Both the position numbers and the translations under genes were made by a program. From positions 1 to 36,447 of the forward strand of contig SCTG01000055.1 of NCBI GenBank assembly GCA_004298335.1: a stretch of DNA of 36,447 nt, read 5' to 3'. Source of the DNA: Nitrospirota bacterium (GTDB lineage Bacteria > Nitrospirota > Nitrospiria > Nitrospirales > NS-4). Shown piece after piece: positions 6,758-15,759 of this stretch (the stretch's first letter is position 1; every line of letters begins with the position of its first letter). Below the pieces are notes generated by a model, which saw only the letters and a list, made by a program, of their open reading frames with translations, searched no databases and was not told the DNA's origin.

Positions 6758-7723
6758 ATGGCGAACAAAAAGGAACAACTCAGCAACGACCTGGCCAAGT
6801 TCGTCGAGCAAAGCCAGTGGGCCAAGGCTGTCGAGGCCCTGCAAGGCTTGATCCAACTCGAGCCGACCAACGCGAATTCATACCTGCGCATGGGCGATTA
6901 TAATGTCAAGGCCGGCAACAAACCCGCCGCGGTCAAGGCCTACTATCAGGCGGCGGACTTGTTCGTGAAGGCCGGCTTCTCGGTGAAGGGAATCGCCACC
7001 TACAAGATGATCCTGCGGGTGGCTCCCGACGAGAAGCAGGCCACGGAGCTGATGCGGGCCATCAACTCGAATCCGGCGGTCACCGGCGCGGCGCCTCCGG
7101 CGCCGCCGCCCCCTCCGGATCCCATGCCGGCGCCGGCCGCCGCGCCTCCTCCGGCGCCGGCTGCGCCACCACCACCTGCTCAGGCCGCGCCGCCGCCTCC
7201 GGCGCCGGCCGCTGCACCGCCGCCCCCAATCGAGATGCCGCAACCGGCTCCCGCTCCGGTCATCGAGCTCGAACTGGAGATCGAACCGGCACCCGTATCG
7301 GAGAAAAAAGACATCAATCCGCTGTTCGCCGCGTTTTCCAAGGACGAGTTCGGCGCGATCGTCGACAAGCTGGAACCGGTCGAGTTCATGGCCGGAGAGC
7401 GCATCATCGCCGAGGGCGACGAAGGCGATGCCATGTACCTGATCAGTCGCGGCGGCGGCAAGGTGGTCAAGGAGGTCGAGGGGCAGGAACTGATGCTGGA
7501 CAACCTCGCGGAGGGCGAGTTCTTCGGGGAGATGTCCTTGCTGGTCGGCGGTCCGCGCAGCGCCTCCGTCTTTGCGACGACGGATACCGAGTTGCTCCGG
7601 CTCAAGTCATCCGATCTCTTCGAGATCATGAAGAAGTACCCGCGCATTGAAAGTGTGCTGGAGGAGTTTTACGAGAAGCGCTCCAAGGCGACCCGGCAGA
7701 AGATGAAGGAAATCCGAAAGTAG
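6758..7723 (+). CDS. TPR and cyclic-nucleotide-binding domain protein
   Basis: This 321-residue protein has three parts. Residues 1-103 are helical, with TPR-like repeats (AVEALQGLIQLEPTNANSYL and a following pair). Residues 111-168 are almost only proline and alanine, a flexible linker. Residues 186-308 are a cyclic nucleotide-binding domain like that of CRP and protein kinase A. Its phosphate-binding cassette GEFFGEMSLLVGGPRSAS (253-270) keeps Glu258 and Arg267, nine residues apart as in the kinase site, so it should still bind cAMP or cGMP. There is no DNA-binding helix-turn-helix, and the protein ends in a basic tail, so it is a sensor or scaffold rather than a CRP-type regulator. It lies 31 bases after the FHA gene, without a clear Shine-Dalgarno sequence. 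Confidence 0.87.
   Translation: MANKKEQLSNDLAKFVEQSQWAKAVEALQGLIQLEPTNANSYLRMGDYNVKAGNKPAAVKAYYQAADLFVKAGFSVKGIATYKMILRVAPDEKQATELMRAINSNPAVTGAAPPAPPPPPDPMPAPAAAPPPAPAAPPPPAQAAPPPPAPAAAPPPPIEMPQPAPAPVIELELEIEPAPVSEKKDINPLFAAFSKDEFGAIVDKLEPVEFMAGERIIAEGDEGDAMYLISRGGGKVVKEVEGQELMLDNLAEGEFFGEMSLLVGGPRSASVFATTDTELLRLKSSDLFEIMKKYPRIESVLEEFYEKRSKATRQKMKEIRK
7088..7260 (+). repeat. Proline/alanine-rich coding repeat
   Basis: About 58 codons of nearly pure CCG/CCT/GCG/GCC make a low-complexity tract between the TPR part and the cyclic nucleotide-binding domain. Short words such as CCGGCGCC and CCGCCTCC recur. Such tracts tend to change length between strains. The FHA gene upstream has a shorter proline run at about 6286-6312. 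Confidence 0.7.
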
Positions 7724-7746
7724 GGTCGAGAGTTAGGAGTAATGTT

Positions 7747-8541
7747 GTGATTATTCGGGTCCTCGGGTGCCATGGCTCCGAGCTGACCATCGACGACGGC
7801 AACGGACGCATCCGGGAATGCCGCACGTGCGGGTTTCTGGTGAACGAGACCTGCATGGTGGATGCCGGGTCCGTCAGCGCCGGGTTGCTTGAGGCCGAGC
7901 AGGGGAAAATTCGCCAGGTCCTGCTCTCGCACGCGCATTTCGACCACATCAAGGGGTTGCCGCTTCTGGCCGATAACCTGGTGGGGCGGAACCCGCAGGG
8001 ACCGGTCAAGGTCCGTGCGCTTCCGGAAGTCCTCGACGACCTGCGCCGCCATATCTTCAATGACGTCGTCTTTCCGGACTTCACCCGGCTGCCCACACCC
8101 GACACGGCACCGCTCGTGTACCACCCGTTTGACGAAGAGAAGACGTTCACGTTCGACCGTCTGGAGGTGACGGCCGTCCGGGTCAACCACATCGTCCCGG
8201 CGACCGGTTTCATCATCCGGGAGGGGGACACTGCGCTGCTCTACAGCGGCGACACCTCCGAGACCAAGCGCATCTGGGAAGTCGCCGCCAAAGAGACGCG
8301 CCTCAAGGCCGCCTTCATCGAAACGTCCTTCCCGAACGACTTTCACGAACTGGCCAAGGTCAGCGGCCATCTGACCCCGGAAATGCTGGGCCGCGAGTTC
8401 GTCAAGATCGGCCGTCCGGACCTGCCGGTGTACATCTACCATCTCAAGCCCTCCTACCGGAGCGTCATCGCCTCCGAGCTCAAGCGGCTGAACCTGCCCA
8501 ATCTTTCCGTGCTCGAAGAGGGCCAAGTCGTCCGCGTCTGA
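7747..8541 (+). CDS. Metallo-beta-lactamase-fold protein, class II cyclic-nucleotide phosphodiesterase-like
   Basis: This 264-residue metallohydrolase has the motif [11 protein letters not shown] (61-71; His62, His64, Asp66, His67), a further NHIVPATGF histidine, the bridging aspartate in YSGDTSE and a late YIYHLKPS histidine, so the dinuclear zinc site looks complete. Several segments resemble class II cAMP phosphodiesterases of the PDE1/CpdP type rather than ribonuclease [16 protein letters not shown] and FIETSFPN. It would hydrolyse 3',5'-cyclic nucleotides in the cytoplasm. The neighbouring cyclic-nucleotide-binding gene supports that reading. The GTG start at 7747 has AGGAG (7735-7739) 7 bases upstream. 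Substrate is inferred, and another MBL function cannot be excluded. Confidence 0.78.
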   Translation: MIIRVLGCHGSELTIDDGNGRIRECRTCGFLVNETCMVDAGSVSAGLLEAEQGKIRQVLLSHAHFDHIKGLPLLADNLVGRNPQGPVKVRALPEVLDDLRRHIFNDVVFPDFTRLPTPDTAPLVYHPFDEEKTFTFDRLEVTAVRVNHIVPATGFIIREGDTALLYSGDTSETKRIWEVAAKETRLKAAFIETSFPNDFHELAKVSGHLTPEMLGREFVKIGRPDLPVYIYHLKPSYRSVIASELKRLNLPNLSVLEEGQVVRV

Positions 8542-8552
8542 CCGTCACTCGT

Positions 8553-9392
8553 ATGGCGTGGTTCAAGAAAGAGCGTTCCGCGCACGAGGATGAGGACCGC
8601 AAAAAGGTCAAGGTCCCGGAGGGGCTGTGGCTCAAGTGCAATCACTGCCGGGCGATCGTATACCGCAAGGAAGTGGAGCGGAGCGCCAAGGTCTGTCCGA
8701 AATGCGAGTACCATTTCCCGATCTCGGTTGAAGATCGCATCGACCTGCTCCTTGATCTCGGCACGTTCCGCGAGTGGTCGCCGGACCTCGCTCCCGCCGA
8801 CCCCCTCCACTTCAAGGACACCAAGCGCTATACCGACCGGATTCAGGCGGCCCAGCAAAGCACCGGGAAGAAGGACGCGATGGTGATCGGGGAGGGCCGG
8901 ATCAACGGAAACCGGATCGCGCTGGGGGTGTTCCATTTCGGATTCATGGGCGGGAGCATGGGGTCGGTCGTCGGCGAGAAAGTGGCGCTGGCCGCCGACG
9001 GCGCCTTGCGCGAACGGATCCCGCTGGTGATGGTGACCACCTCGGGCGGCGCGCGGATGCAGGAAGGCATCCTCTCGTTGATGCAGATGGCCAAGACCGC
9101 TGCCGCGGTCAGCCGGCTGGCCGAGGCGCGTATTCCGTACATCGCCATCCTGGCCGACCCGACCTTCGGCGGCGTGACGGCCAGTTTCGCGATGCTGGCC
9201 GACGTGATTCTGGCCGAACCCAAGGCCCTCATCGGATTTGCCGGTCCCCGCGTCATCGAACAGACCATCAAGCAGCAGCTCCCGCAGGAATTTCAGCGCG
9301 CGGAGTTTCTCCTCGAGCACGGCATGATCGACCAGATCGTGCCTCGGAAACGGCTCAAGGAAACGGTCTCGAGCCTCGTGGGATTTTTTTAG
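8553..9392 (+). CDS. accD: Acetyl-CoA carboxylase carboxyltransferase, beta subunit
   Basis: AccD, with AccA, transfers the carboxyl group from biotin to acetyl-CoA to make malonyl-CoA, the first step in fatty acid synthesis. The 279-residue length is normal. The N-terminal zinc ribbon has Cys29, Cys32, Cys48 and Cys51 (C-x2-C-x15-C-x2-C). The crotonase-like core shows [36 protein letters not shown] and [11 protein letters not shown]. The ATG at 8553 follows the phosphodiesterase stop by 11 bases, so read-through from the signalling cluster is likely. folC comes next, an arrangement common in other bacteria. accA is not in the window. Confidence 0.97.
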   Translation: MAWFKKERSAHEDEDRKKVKVPEGLWLKCNHCRAIVYRKEVERSAKVCPKCEYHFPISVEDRIDLLLDLGTFREWSPDLAPADPLHFKDTKRYTDRIQAAQQSTGKKDAMVIGEGRINGNRIALGVFHFGFMGGSMGSVVGEKVALAADGALRERIPLVMVTTSGGARMQEGILSLMQMAKTAAAVSRLAEARIPYIAILADPTFGGVTASFAMLADVILAEPKALIGFAGPRVIEQTIKQQLPQEFQRAEFLLEHGMIDQIVPRKRLKETVSSLVGFF

Positions 9393-9448
9393 CGACTGTA
9401 GAGAAGCGAGCTTTTTCTGCGGAAAGGGGCCACGCGGATGCCGCTGCT

Positions 9449-10771
9449 ATGGATGTAGGGGTCGAGCGGAGCGTCAGGTATCTTTTCGGGCTCCAGAGCC
9501 ACGGCATCAAGCCGGGACTGGCCCGCATCCGCGCCCTGCTCGGCGCCCTGGGCGATCCGCACCGGTCGTTCCGGTCCATTCACGTGGGTGGAACGAACGG
9601 CAAGGGCTCCACGGCCGCCATGATTGCCTCCGTGCTGGGCAGCCGGGGCTCTCGCACGGGGCTGTATACTTCCCCCCACCTGATCGACTTCACGGAACGC
9701 ATCCAGGTCAACGGTCGACCCATTCCTTCCGATCGCGTCCGGGCGATAACTGAAAAGGTCCAGCTGGCGGCCGACACGTGCCTGTCCGAGCCGCCGACCT
9801 TCTTTGAGGCCACCACCGCCCTGGCCTTCGCCCACTTCGCCGAGGCGGCGGTTGACTGCGCGGTGATTGAGGTCGGTCTGGGGGGACGGTTCGACGCCAC
9901 CAACGTGCTGATGCCGCTCGTCTCGGTCATCACGACGATCGGGCTGGACCACCAGGAATATCTCGGCACCACGCTGGAATCGATCGCGCTGGAAAAAGCC
10001 GGCATCATCAAGCAAGGCGTGCCTGTGGTCGCCGGGCGGCTCTCGCCCGGGCCGTTGTCCGTGATCCGCCGCGAGGCGGTGGAACGGGAGGCCTCCTGCG
10101 TCGCGCTCGGCGCGGACTTCGACGCGCACGGGGAGGCCCCCGAGCATTTCTCCTACGGCGGCCTGCAGCGGCGCTACGATGGCCTGACGTGTCCCCTGCC
10201 CGGCCGGCACCAATTGGATAATGCGGCCTGTGCCCTGGCCGCGCTCGAACTTGTCGAGGCGTGCGGGGTGGGGGTCGGTGAGGAGGCCGTTCGTGATGGG
10301 TTGCGTGCCGTGCGCTGGCCGGGCCGCCTGGAACTCGTGAGCCAACGGCCCGACGTATGGCTGGACGGCGCGCACAATCCCCAGGCGGCCGACGCGCTGG
10401 CGGCGCACCTCGAAACCCTGCCCACCCGGCGCTCACCCTTCATAAAAGGACGCATGATCCTGGTTGTGGGGATGATGCGGGACAAGGACCGCAGGGGCGT
10501 GCTGACGCGCCTGGCCGCCGTGTCCGGCGTCAGTCATCTCATCGTGACCGGCGCCGCGCATCCTCGGGCGGCCGACCCCCGTGAACTGGCGGGCGATTGC
10601 GAAGGACTGGGTATGTCCGTCGCCGTCAGGCTGACGGTGGCCGAAGCGTTTGCCTATGCCCGCAGTCTGGCCGGGCCCGACGATACCATCTGCGTGACGG
10701 GCTCCCTGCTCGTGGTCGGTGAGGCCAAGGCCGTGCTCGAGGGCACGACCGTGTCCGGGCTTCGCGGGTGA
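9449..10771 (+). CDS. folC: Dihydrofolate synthase / folylpolyglutamate synthase
   Basis: FolC joins glutamate to dihydropteroate and then lengthens the polyglutamate tail of folates. The 440-residue protein shows the family motifs in order: YLFGLQSHGIKPGL near the start, the ATP loop HVGGTNGKGSTAAM, YTSPHLIDFTERIQVNG, EVGLGGRFDATNV, GLDHQEYLG, LEKAGIIK, GRHQLDNAACALAALE and LDGAHNPQAAD. The reading frame is open far upstream, through accD, but those codons only shadow accD. The ATG at 9449 places the family N-terminus correctly, though no clear Shine-Dalgarno precedes it. It lies 56 bases after accD, and its stop overlaps the lptD start in a GTGATG. Confidence 0.95.
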   Translation: MDVGVERSVRYLFGLQSHGIKPGLARIRALLGALGDPHRSFRSIHVGGTNGKGSTAAMIASVLGSRGSRTGLYTSPHLIDFTERIQVNGRPIPSDRVRAITEKVQLAADTCLSEPPTFFEATTALAFAHFAEAAVDCAVIEVGLGGRFDATNVLMPLVSVITTIGLDHQEYLGTTLESIALEKAGIIKQGVPVVAGRLSPGPLSVIRREAVEREASCVALGADFDAHGEAPEHFSYGGLQRRYDGLTCPLPGRHQLDNAACALAALELVEACGVGVGEEAVRDGLRAVRWPGRLELVSQRPDVWLDGAHNPQAADALAAHLETLPTRRSPFIKGRMILVVGMMRDKDRRGVLTRLAAVSGVSHLIVTGAAHPRAADPRELAGDCEGLGMSVAVRLTVAEAFAYARSLAGPDDTICVTGSLLVVGEAKAVLEGTTVSGLRG

Positions 10772-12945
10772 TGGGTCCGGCGACACTCAGGCTAGCCATG
10801 GTCCTGGCCGCCCTGCTGGCGCCGGCGTTCTGGCCGTCGTGGTCGGCGGCCGACCCTCCCTCCCAACGGCCCATTCATATCCAGGCCGACCAACTGACCT
10901 ATTACAAGGCTACGCGCACCTACGAGGGCAAGGGCTCCGTGGTGGTGGTGCAGGGGCCGTTTCGCCTGGAAGCCGATGAGGCGGTGCTCGACGTGGGCAC
11001 CGGGCAGGTCAAGGCAAGGGGGGGAGTGCATCTGAACGATGGGCTGCGCGACATCCGCGGCGATCGCCTGGACTTCAACGTCAATACCACGAAAGGCGTG
11101 ATCTTCCACGGGCGCCTGTTCGTGCTGGAAGGCAACTTCACGGTGGACGCCCGCGTGATGGAGCGTCTGTCCGAGGAGCAATACCGGCTCGAGGACGCCT
11201 CGTATACGACCTGCAGCGTGCTGGAAGGCGAAACGGCTCCCTGGCGTTTCACGTCCGAGAAGGCCGAACTGGACGTGGAGGGGTTTCTGTACACGCGCCA
11301 CACGAAGTTCTGCATCCTGGACGTGCCCGTGTTCTATCTGCCGGCGACGCTGTTCCCCGCCAAGCGGGAGCGGGCGACCGGCCTGTTGTTTCCCCAGATG
11401 GGTGTCAGCAGCCGGCAGGGCTTCAAGATCCGGCAAGCGTTCTTCTGGGACATCAGTCCCAGCCAGGACGCGACCGTGGCGCTGGACTACCGGGGCAAGC
11501 AGGGGGCGGGCGTCGACCTGGAGTACCGCTACTATCTGTCGAAAAATTCGGACGGCCGCGTATGGACCCGGTTCTTCAAGGACAACCAGCTGAACGCGAA
11601 CCGGTTCGATCTTATTTTCAGGCACCGCACGAGCTTCCTGGACGATTTCCAGGGACGCGTGGACCTCAATTACGTGAACCAGAAGGACACGTTCCGCGCC
11701 CTGAGCGAAAATGTCCTGCAGCGCGTCGCCGTCTATCAGGAGTCGCAATCCTTCCTGGCCAAGCGATGGGACAACCACGTGCTGTACGGGTTGGTGCGCT
11801 TTTCGCAGAACCTGACGTCGCTGTCGGACAAGACGGTGCTCCAGACCATGCCGCAACTGGGGTACACGCTCGCGCCTGCACGGTTGTGGGGGGGGCTTCC
11901 GGTCTATGCCGGGTTGGACGTCACCTTCGACAGTTTCTATCGCCAGGAGGGCCTGGATGCGCGCCGCAGCGATCTCTTCCCCAGGCTCTGGGCGCCGATT
12001 CCCATCGACCGCTATCTCACCATCACCCCGCTGTTCGGCATTCGCGAAACCTGGTACAGCCGGAGCGCCCAGTCAAACGACGCCGTGACGCGAGAGGCGG
12101 GCTACTTCAGCACCACGGCGGACACGCGCCTTGCCCGCCGGTTCACGACGGAGGGAGGGGGGGCGCTCACCCACAAGATCGAGCCGTCCGTGACCTACGA
12201 GTATCTCGCTCCGTCCCGGCAAAACGACATCCCGTTCTTCAACGACCTGGACCGCCTGGTCCGGAAGAACCTCCTCACGTATTCGCTGACGAATCGGCTG
12301 TCGACGCTGGCGTTCGACGGCGAGAAATGGAATTACCTGGAGGCCGGGTACGTTCGCCTGACGCAGAGCCAGCACCTCGCGTCTTCGCCGACGGGCAAGC
12401 CCTGGTCCGACCTGCGCGGCGAGTTCATTGCGCGGACGGCCGTTCCGGTGTCGACGGAACTCGACGTGGACATGTTTTACAATCACGAGCGCTCCGCCAT
12501 GTCGGTTGTGAACACCGATCTTCGCTTCAACCTGCGAAAGGATGTGTTTGTCTCCGTCGGCCAGCGGTTCTCGCACCAGGGGCCGGTCGCGGTGAAGGGC
12601 GATCTGTTCAATCCCATGACGCTGAACGAATCGCTCCTGCAGGCCGAGAAGACGCATTTCTATATCGCCGAGCTCGGGTTTGCGCTTCCCTACAATCTCT
12701 ATGCCGTGATGCGTGGGTATCTCGATCAGAACACCGGACAGTTTCCGGAAATGAACTACGGGCTCTACTATGTCGGATCCAGCCGGTGCTGGGGCGCCGG
12801 CGTCATGCTGATTCAACGCCCGGACCAGACGGAATTCGCGTTCCTGTTCACGCTCGGGGGCGTGGGCTTCTCGGATTCGCCGTTCAGCGGCCTGTACCGC
12901 GGACTCTTCCAACGGCTCGGGCTCGACATCCAGAGACTCCGTTAA
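10768..12945 (+). CDS. lptD: LPS-assembly outer membrane protein LptD
   Basis: LptD is the outer membrane beta-barrel that, with LptE, inserts lipopolysaccharide into the outer leaflet. The 725-residue protein has a signal peptide (about residues 1-27, ending in SWSA). An OstA/LptA-like jellyroll follows (about 35-150: IHIQADQLTYYKATRTYEGKG, RLEADEAVLDV, IRGDRLDFN), then a long barrel rich in aromatic beta strands. Cysteines sit at TTCSVLEG, TKFCILD and SSRCWGAG, fewer than in E. coli, and the disulphide pattern cannot be set from sequence alone. The start may be GTG 10768 (GTGA overlap with folC) or ATG 10771; both read in the same frame. Its presence implies a diderm cell with LPS. Confidence 0.93.
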   Translation: MMGPATLRLAMVLAALLAPAFWPSWSAADPPSQRPIHIQADQLTYYKATRTYEGKGSVVVVQGPFRLEADEAVLDVGTGQVKARGGVHLNDGLRDIRGDRLDFNVNTTKGVIFHGRLFVLEGNFTVDARVMERLSEEQYRLEDASYTTCSVLEGETAPWRFTSEKAELDVEGFLYTRHTKFCILDVPVFYLPATLFPAKRERATGLLFPQMGVSSRQGFKIRQAFFWDISPSQDATVALDYRGKQGAGVDLEYRYYLSKNSDGRVWTRFFKDNQLNANRFDLIFRHRTSFLDDFQGRVDLNYVNQKDTFRALSENVLQRVAVYQESQSFLAKRWDNHVLYGLVRFSQNLTSLSDKTVLQTMPQLGYTLAPARLWGGLPVYAGLDVTFDSFYRQEGLDARRSDLFPRLWAPIPIDRYLTITPLFGIRETWYSRSAQSNDAVTREAGYFSTTADTRLARRFTTEGGGALTHKIEPSVTYEYLAPSRQNDIPFFNDLDRLVRKNLLTYSLTNRLSTLAFDGEKWNYLEAGYVRLTQSQHLASSPTGKPWSDLRGEFIARTAVPVSTELDVDMFYNHERSAMSVVNTDLRFNLRKDVFVSVGQRFSHQGPVAVKGDLFNPMTLNESLLQAEKTHFYIAELGFALPYNLYAVMRGYLDQNTGQFPEMNYGLYYVGSSRCWGAGVMLIQRPDQTEFAFLFTLGGVGFSDSPFSGLYRGLFQRLGLDIQRLR

Positions 12946-12992
12946 GGATGCTCTATTACACCAGCCCGCCCCTGGGTGCCCCTTTCCCGTGC

Positions 12993-13023
12993 TTGACAAC
13001 CAGCCAGGCGCGGCTCGCATAAT
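12993..13023 (+). promoter_or_regulatory. Predicted promoter of the cytochrome c gene
   Basis: TTGACA (12993-12998) is a perfect -35 box and CATAAT (13018-13023) matches the -10 consensus at 5 of 6 positions. The spacer of 19 bases is long but tolerable. The -10 box ends only 5 bases before the ATG at 13029, so transcription would begin at or inside the start codon. This implies a leaderless mRNA, or that translation really starts further in. Confidence 0.5.
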
Positions 13024-13028
13024 CGTCC

Positions 13029-13514
13029 ATGCGTGCACGTATCGGGTTGGCCATTACGGCGGTCTCGCTGATGGGTCTTGCCGCCGCCGGCAATCCTGCG
13101 CCGGTTTCGCATACCGACAACGGCCGGCGCATTTTCCTGCACGGGACCACCGCCGCAGGCCGGATCGTGCAGAACAGCCACGGGATGGAAGGCGTGGGTT
13201 GCGCCATGTGCCATGGGGAGGATGGCCGGGGCGGCATGATGCACGGCATCCCGGCGCCCAACATCACCTTCTCGAATCTGGCGGATCCCGACGGGCACGA
13301 GCATGAGTTCTCGAACCGCCGCCACCCGGCCTTCACTCGGGAGACGATCAAGGCGGCGGTGGTCGCCGGCATCGACCCGGCGGGGAACGCGCTCCACGAG
13401 GAGATGCCGCGCTGGATCGGCCTGAACGGCGCCGACCTCGAGGACCTGATCGACTACCTGCAGGCCCTGTCCAAGCCGCACCGGCGGCCCCCGCCGGGCC
13501 CGGAGCGGATGTAG
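13029..13514 (+). CDS. Secreted monohaem c-type cytochrome
   Basis: This 161-residue protein has an N-terminal signal peptide (about residues 1-20, hydrophobic core IGLAITAVSLMGLAAAG) and one haem c motif, Cys58-x-x-Cys61-His62 (CAMCHGEDG). Haem would be attached in the periplasm. A methionine in HEEMPRW is the probable sixth iron ligand. The C-terminal DLEDLIDYLQAL helix is typical of class I cytochromes c that carry electrons. The protein ends in a short proline-rich tail (RRPPPGPERM). No dedicated redox partner is adjacent. The ATG at 13029 is needed for the signal peptide but lies only 5 bases after the -10 box of the likely promoter. Confidence 0.88.
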   Translation: MRARIGLAITAVSLMGLAAAGNPAPVSHTDNGRRIFLHGTTAAGRIVQNSHGMEGVGCAMCHGEDGRGGMMHGIPAPNITFSNLADPDGHEHEFSNRRHPAFTRETIKAAVVAGIDPAGNALHEEMPRWIGLNGADLEDLIDYLQALSKPHRRPPPGPERM

Positions 13515-13526
13515 CCGGACCGTTCG

Positions 13527-13561
13527 TTGACAGTTCCGCGACGGGTAGGGTAGGCTACGAT
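13527..13561 (+). promoter_or_regulatory. Possible promoter of the thioredoxin gene
   Basis: TTGACA (13527-13532) is a perfect -35 box. Two -10 candidates follow: TAGGCT at 18 bases (13551-13556) and TACGAT at 23 bases (13556-13561), which is too far for normal sigma-70 use. The same TTGACA ... GCTACGAT pair occurs before the NfeD gene (30098-30128), there with a 19-base spacer. Confidence 0.35.
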
Positions 13562-13607
13562 CTCATCCGACAATTCAACGAACCAATTTAACGTGGAGAG
13601 GTGACGC

Positions 13608-13946
13608 GTGGGCAAGGCAGTATCGGTGAGCACGACGACGTGGGACACGGAAGTGGGCAAGGCGGGCAGCCTGGTCATGGTGGATTTCTGGGCCGTCTGG
13701 TGCGGGCCCTGTCAGATGGTGGCGCCCATCGTCGAGGAGCTGGCGACTGAGTACGACGGCAAACTCAAAGTCTTGAAGCTCAACACGGACGAGAATCCCG
13801 ACATCGCCGGGAAATACGGCATCATGAGCATTCCCACCCTGCTGTTCTTCAAAAACGGCCAGCCGGTCGAAAAGGTCGTCGGCGCCGTGCCGAAGCGGGC
13901 TCTGAAGGAAGCGATCGACAATCTCCTCAAGGCGCCGACCGCCTGA
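13608..13946 (+). CDS. trxA: Thioredoxin
   Basis: This is a 112-residue cytoplasmic thioredoxin with the active site WCGPC (Cys32 and Cys35 in [14 protein letters not shown]), the cis-proline region [11 protein letters not shown], and the usual single-domain length. It reduces disulphides in target proteins using thioredoxin reductase. The GTG start at 13608 is preceded by GGAGAGGTGA (13595-13604), a strong ribosome binding site, which decides the start. The gene probably has its own promoter upstream. recN begins 9 bases after its stop and may be cotranscribed. Confidence 0.95.
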   Translation: MGKAVSVSTTTWDTEVGKAGSLVMVDFWAVWCGPCQMVAPIVEELATEYDGKLKVLKLNTDENPDIAGKYGIMSIPTLLFFKNGQPVEKVVGAVPKRALKEAIDNLLKAPTA

Positions 13947-13955
13947 AGTCCCCGT

Positions 13956-15638
13956 GTGCTGACGGAACTCCGCATCCGCAACTTCGCGATCATCGAAGAA
14001 ATCGGGCTTGAGTTTGCGGAGGGGTTCACGGTCTTCACCGGCGAGACGGGCGCCGGGAAGTCCATTCTCGTGGACGCGGTGGATCTTCTGGTGGGGGGGC
14101 GCGCCTCGACGGACCTCATCCGGGCGGGCGCCGAGGAAGCCGAAGTCTCGGGCGTCTTCTCCCTTGCGGCGGGAGGCCCGGTCTCAGGATTCCTGCGGGA
14201 ACAGGACCTCATCGGATCCGGCGAGAACGAGCTGATTCTCCGCCGCATTCTGTCGCGGGCCGGCAAAAACCGGGTGCACGTCAACGGGCGACCGGCGCCG
14301 CTCAATGTGCTTCAAGCGCTTCGCGGCCTCCTCGTGGACATCCACGGCCAGCACGAGCACCAATCCCTGTTCAAGCCGGTGGTGCAACTGGACCTGCTCG
14401 ATGAGTTCGGCGGGCTGGCCGACGCGCGCACGGACTATGCGGCGGCGTTTGACGCGTGGCGCAGGCTGGACACGCGCCTGGCCGAACGGCGGAGCGCGCT
14501 TGCGGGCCGACAGGCGCGTGAAGATCTCCTGCGCTATCAAGTGGAGGAAATGACCGGCGCGAACCTGCATGCCGGCGAAGACCGGGAGTTGGAGCGTGAG
14601 CGCTTGCTGCTCTCGCAAGGAAGGCGGCTCGCCGAACTGGTGCAGGCCGCATACGGACCGCTCTACGAAGAGGAGCCGTCCATTTTGCAGGGGCTGGGCT
14701 CGCTGGCCGGCTCGTTGAAGGAGCTGGCGGCCATCGACAATGAAATGACGGAAGACCGGGACCGGTTCGCGGAGGCGTTGGCGCAGTTGACGGATCTGGC
14801 CCAGCGCCTGCGGGCATACCGGGACAAGCTGGAGTTCGATCCCGAGCGGCTGGACAAGGTGGAAGAACGGCTGGACCTTGTCCATCGGCTCGTCAAGAAG
14901 TACGGCGGTTCGCTGGAGGAAGTCATCAGGCGCGGGGAGCAGGCGAAGCGGGATCTGCAGGAGCTGGAGTCCGGCGATGACGCGCTGAAGGATCTCTCGA
15001 AACAGATGACCGATGCGCGCGAGAAGGCGGTCAAACTGGCGCAGGGGCTGTCGCGCAAGCGGGCCAAAGCGGCCGGCGAGCTGGAAAAGCGGTTGGAGCG
15101 CGGGCTGAAGGAGTTGCGGATGGAGCATGCGCGCGTCCGCATCGCGGTCGGGCAGGGAGCCGGCGCGGACGGTCCGCAATTGACGTCAACGGGGAGCGAC
15201 CACGTGGAGTTCCTGTTTTCCTCCAACCTGGGCGAGGCGCCGCAGCCGCTGGCCAAGATCGCCTCGGGGGGGGAATTGTCGCGGGTGATGCTGGCGATGA
15301 AGACGGTGCTGGCGGAGCAGGACCGCGTGCCGGTCCTGGTCTTCGATGAAGTGGATGCCGGCATTGGCGGCGCCGTGTCGGAGGTTGTGGGCAAACGGCT
15401 CCGCGACCTGAGCGGGCACGGGCACCAGGTGTTCTGCATCACGCATCTCGCGCCCATCGCGGCGCAGGCGCAGCGGCACTTCGCGGTGACCAAATCCGCC
15501 AAGGGCGGGCGCACGGTGACGCAGGTGGAGCAGTTGGGCAAGGCGGAGCGGGTCGAGGAGGTGGCGCGCATGCTCGGCGGCGAAAAAATCACCCCCACCG
15601 TCCGCTCCACCGCCGCCGAGATGCTCAAGCAGAAATAG
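13956..15638 (+). CDS. recN: DNA repair protein RecN
   Basis: RecN is an SMC-like ATPase that acts early in recombinational repair of double-strand breaks. The 560-residue protein has the N-terminal MLTELRIRNFAIIEE and Walker A loop GETGAGKS (29-36). A central charged coiled coil covers about residues 155-370. The C-terminal ATPase half has ASGGELSRVMLAMK (signature), VLVFDEVDAGIGG (Walker B) and CITHLAPIAAQA. The GTG start at 13956 gives the standard N-terminus, 9 bases after trxA. The ribosome binding site is weak, so coupling to trxA translation is likely. Length is normal for the family. Confidence 0.96.
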   Translation: MLTELRIRNFAIIEEIGLEFAEGFTVFTGETGAGKSILVDAVDLLVGGRASTDLIRAGAEEAEVSGVFSLAAGGPVSGFLREQDLIGSGENELILRRILSRAGKNRVHVNGRPAPLNVLQALRGLLVDIHGQHEHQSLFKPVVQLDLLDEFGGLADARTDYAAAFDAWRRLDTRLAERRSALAGRQAREDLLRYQVEEMTGANLHAGEDRELERERLLLSQGRRLAELVQAAYGPLYEEEPSILQGLGSLAGSLKELAAIDNEMTEDRDRFAEALAQLTDLAQRLRAYRDKLEFDPERLDKVEERLDLVHRLVKKYGGSLEEVIRRGEQAKRDLQELESGDDALKDLSKQMTDAREKAVKLAQGLSRKRAKAAGELEKRLERGLKELRMEHARVRIAVGQGAGADGPQLTSTGSDHVEFLFSSNLGEAPQPLAKIASGGELSRVMLAMKTVLAEQDRVPVLVFDEVDAGIGGAVSEVVGKRLRDLSGHGHQVFCITHLAPIAAQAQRHFAVTKSAKGGRTVTQVEQLGKAERVEEVARMLGGEKITPTVRSTAAEMLKQK

Positions 15639-15759
15639 GGAAAACTCGCCATGGCGCGTCCCGCCTTGGCCGCAGAGAGCGGCGCGGGCCTTCTGGACAT
15701 TGCTGCCGTGAACGTGTAAAGTTCGCCTCACGAAATTTCACTTCGGGATAAGCAAGGGC

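Noticed and set aside
11562..13022. Very long open frame within lptD in a second plus-strand frame
   Set aside because: The composition is Arg/Pro/Gly-rich without family motifs, while the lptD frame shows clear beta-barrel signatures.
15682..15698. GCCGC-AGAGA-GCGGC style dyad after recN as a terminator
   Set aside because: The hairpin is short and no T run follows, so I do not list it as a feature.
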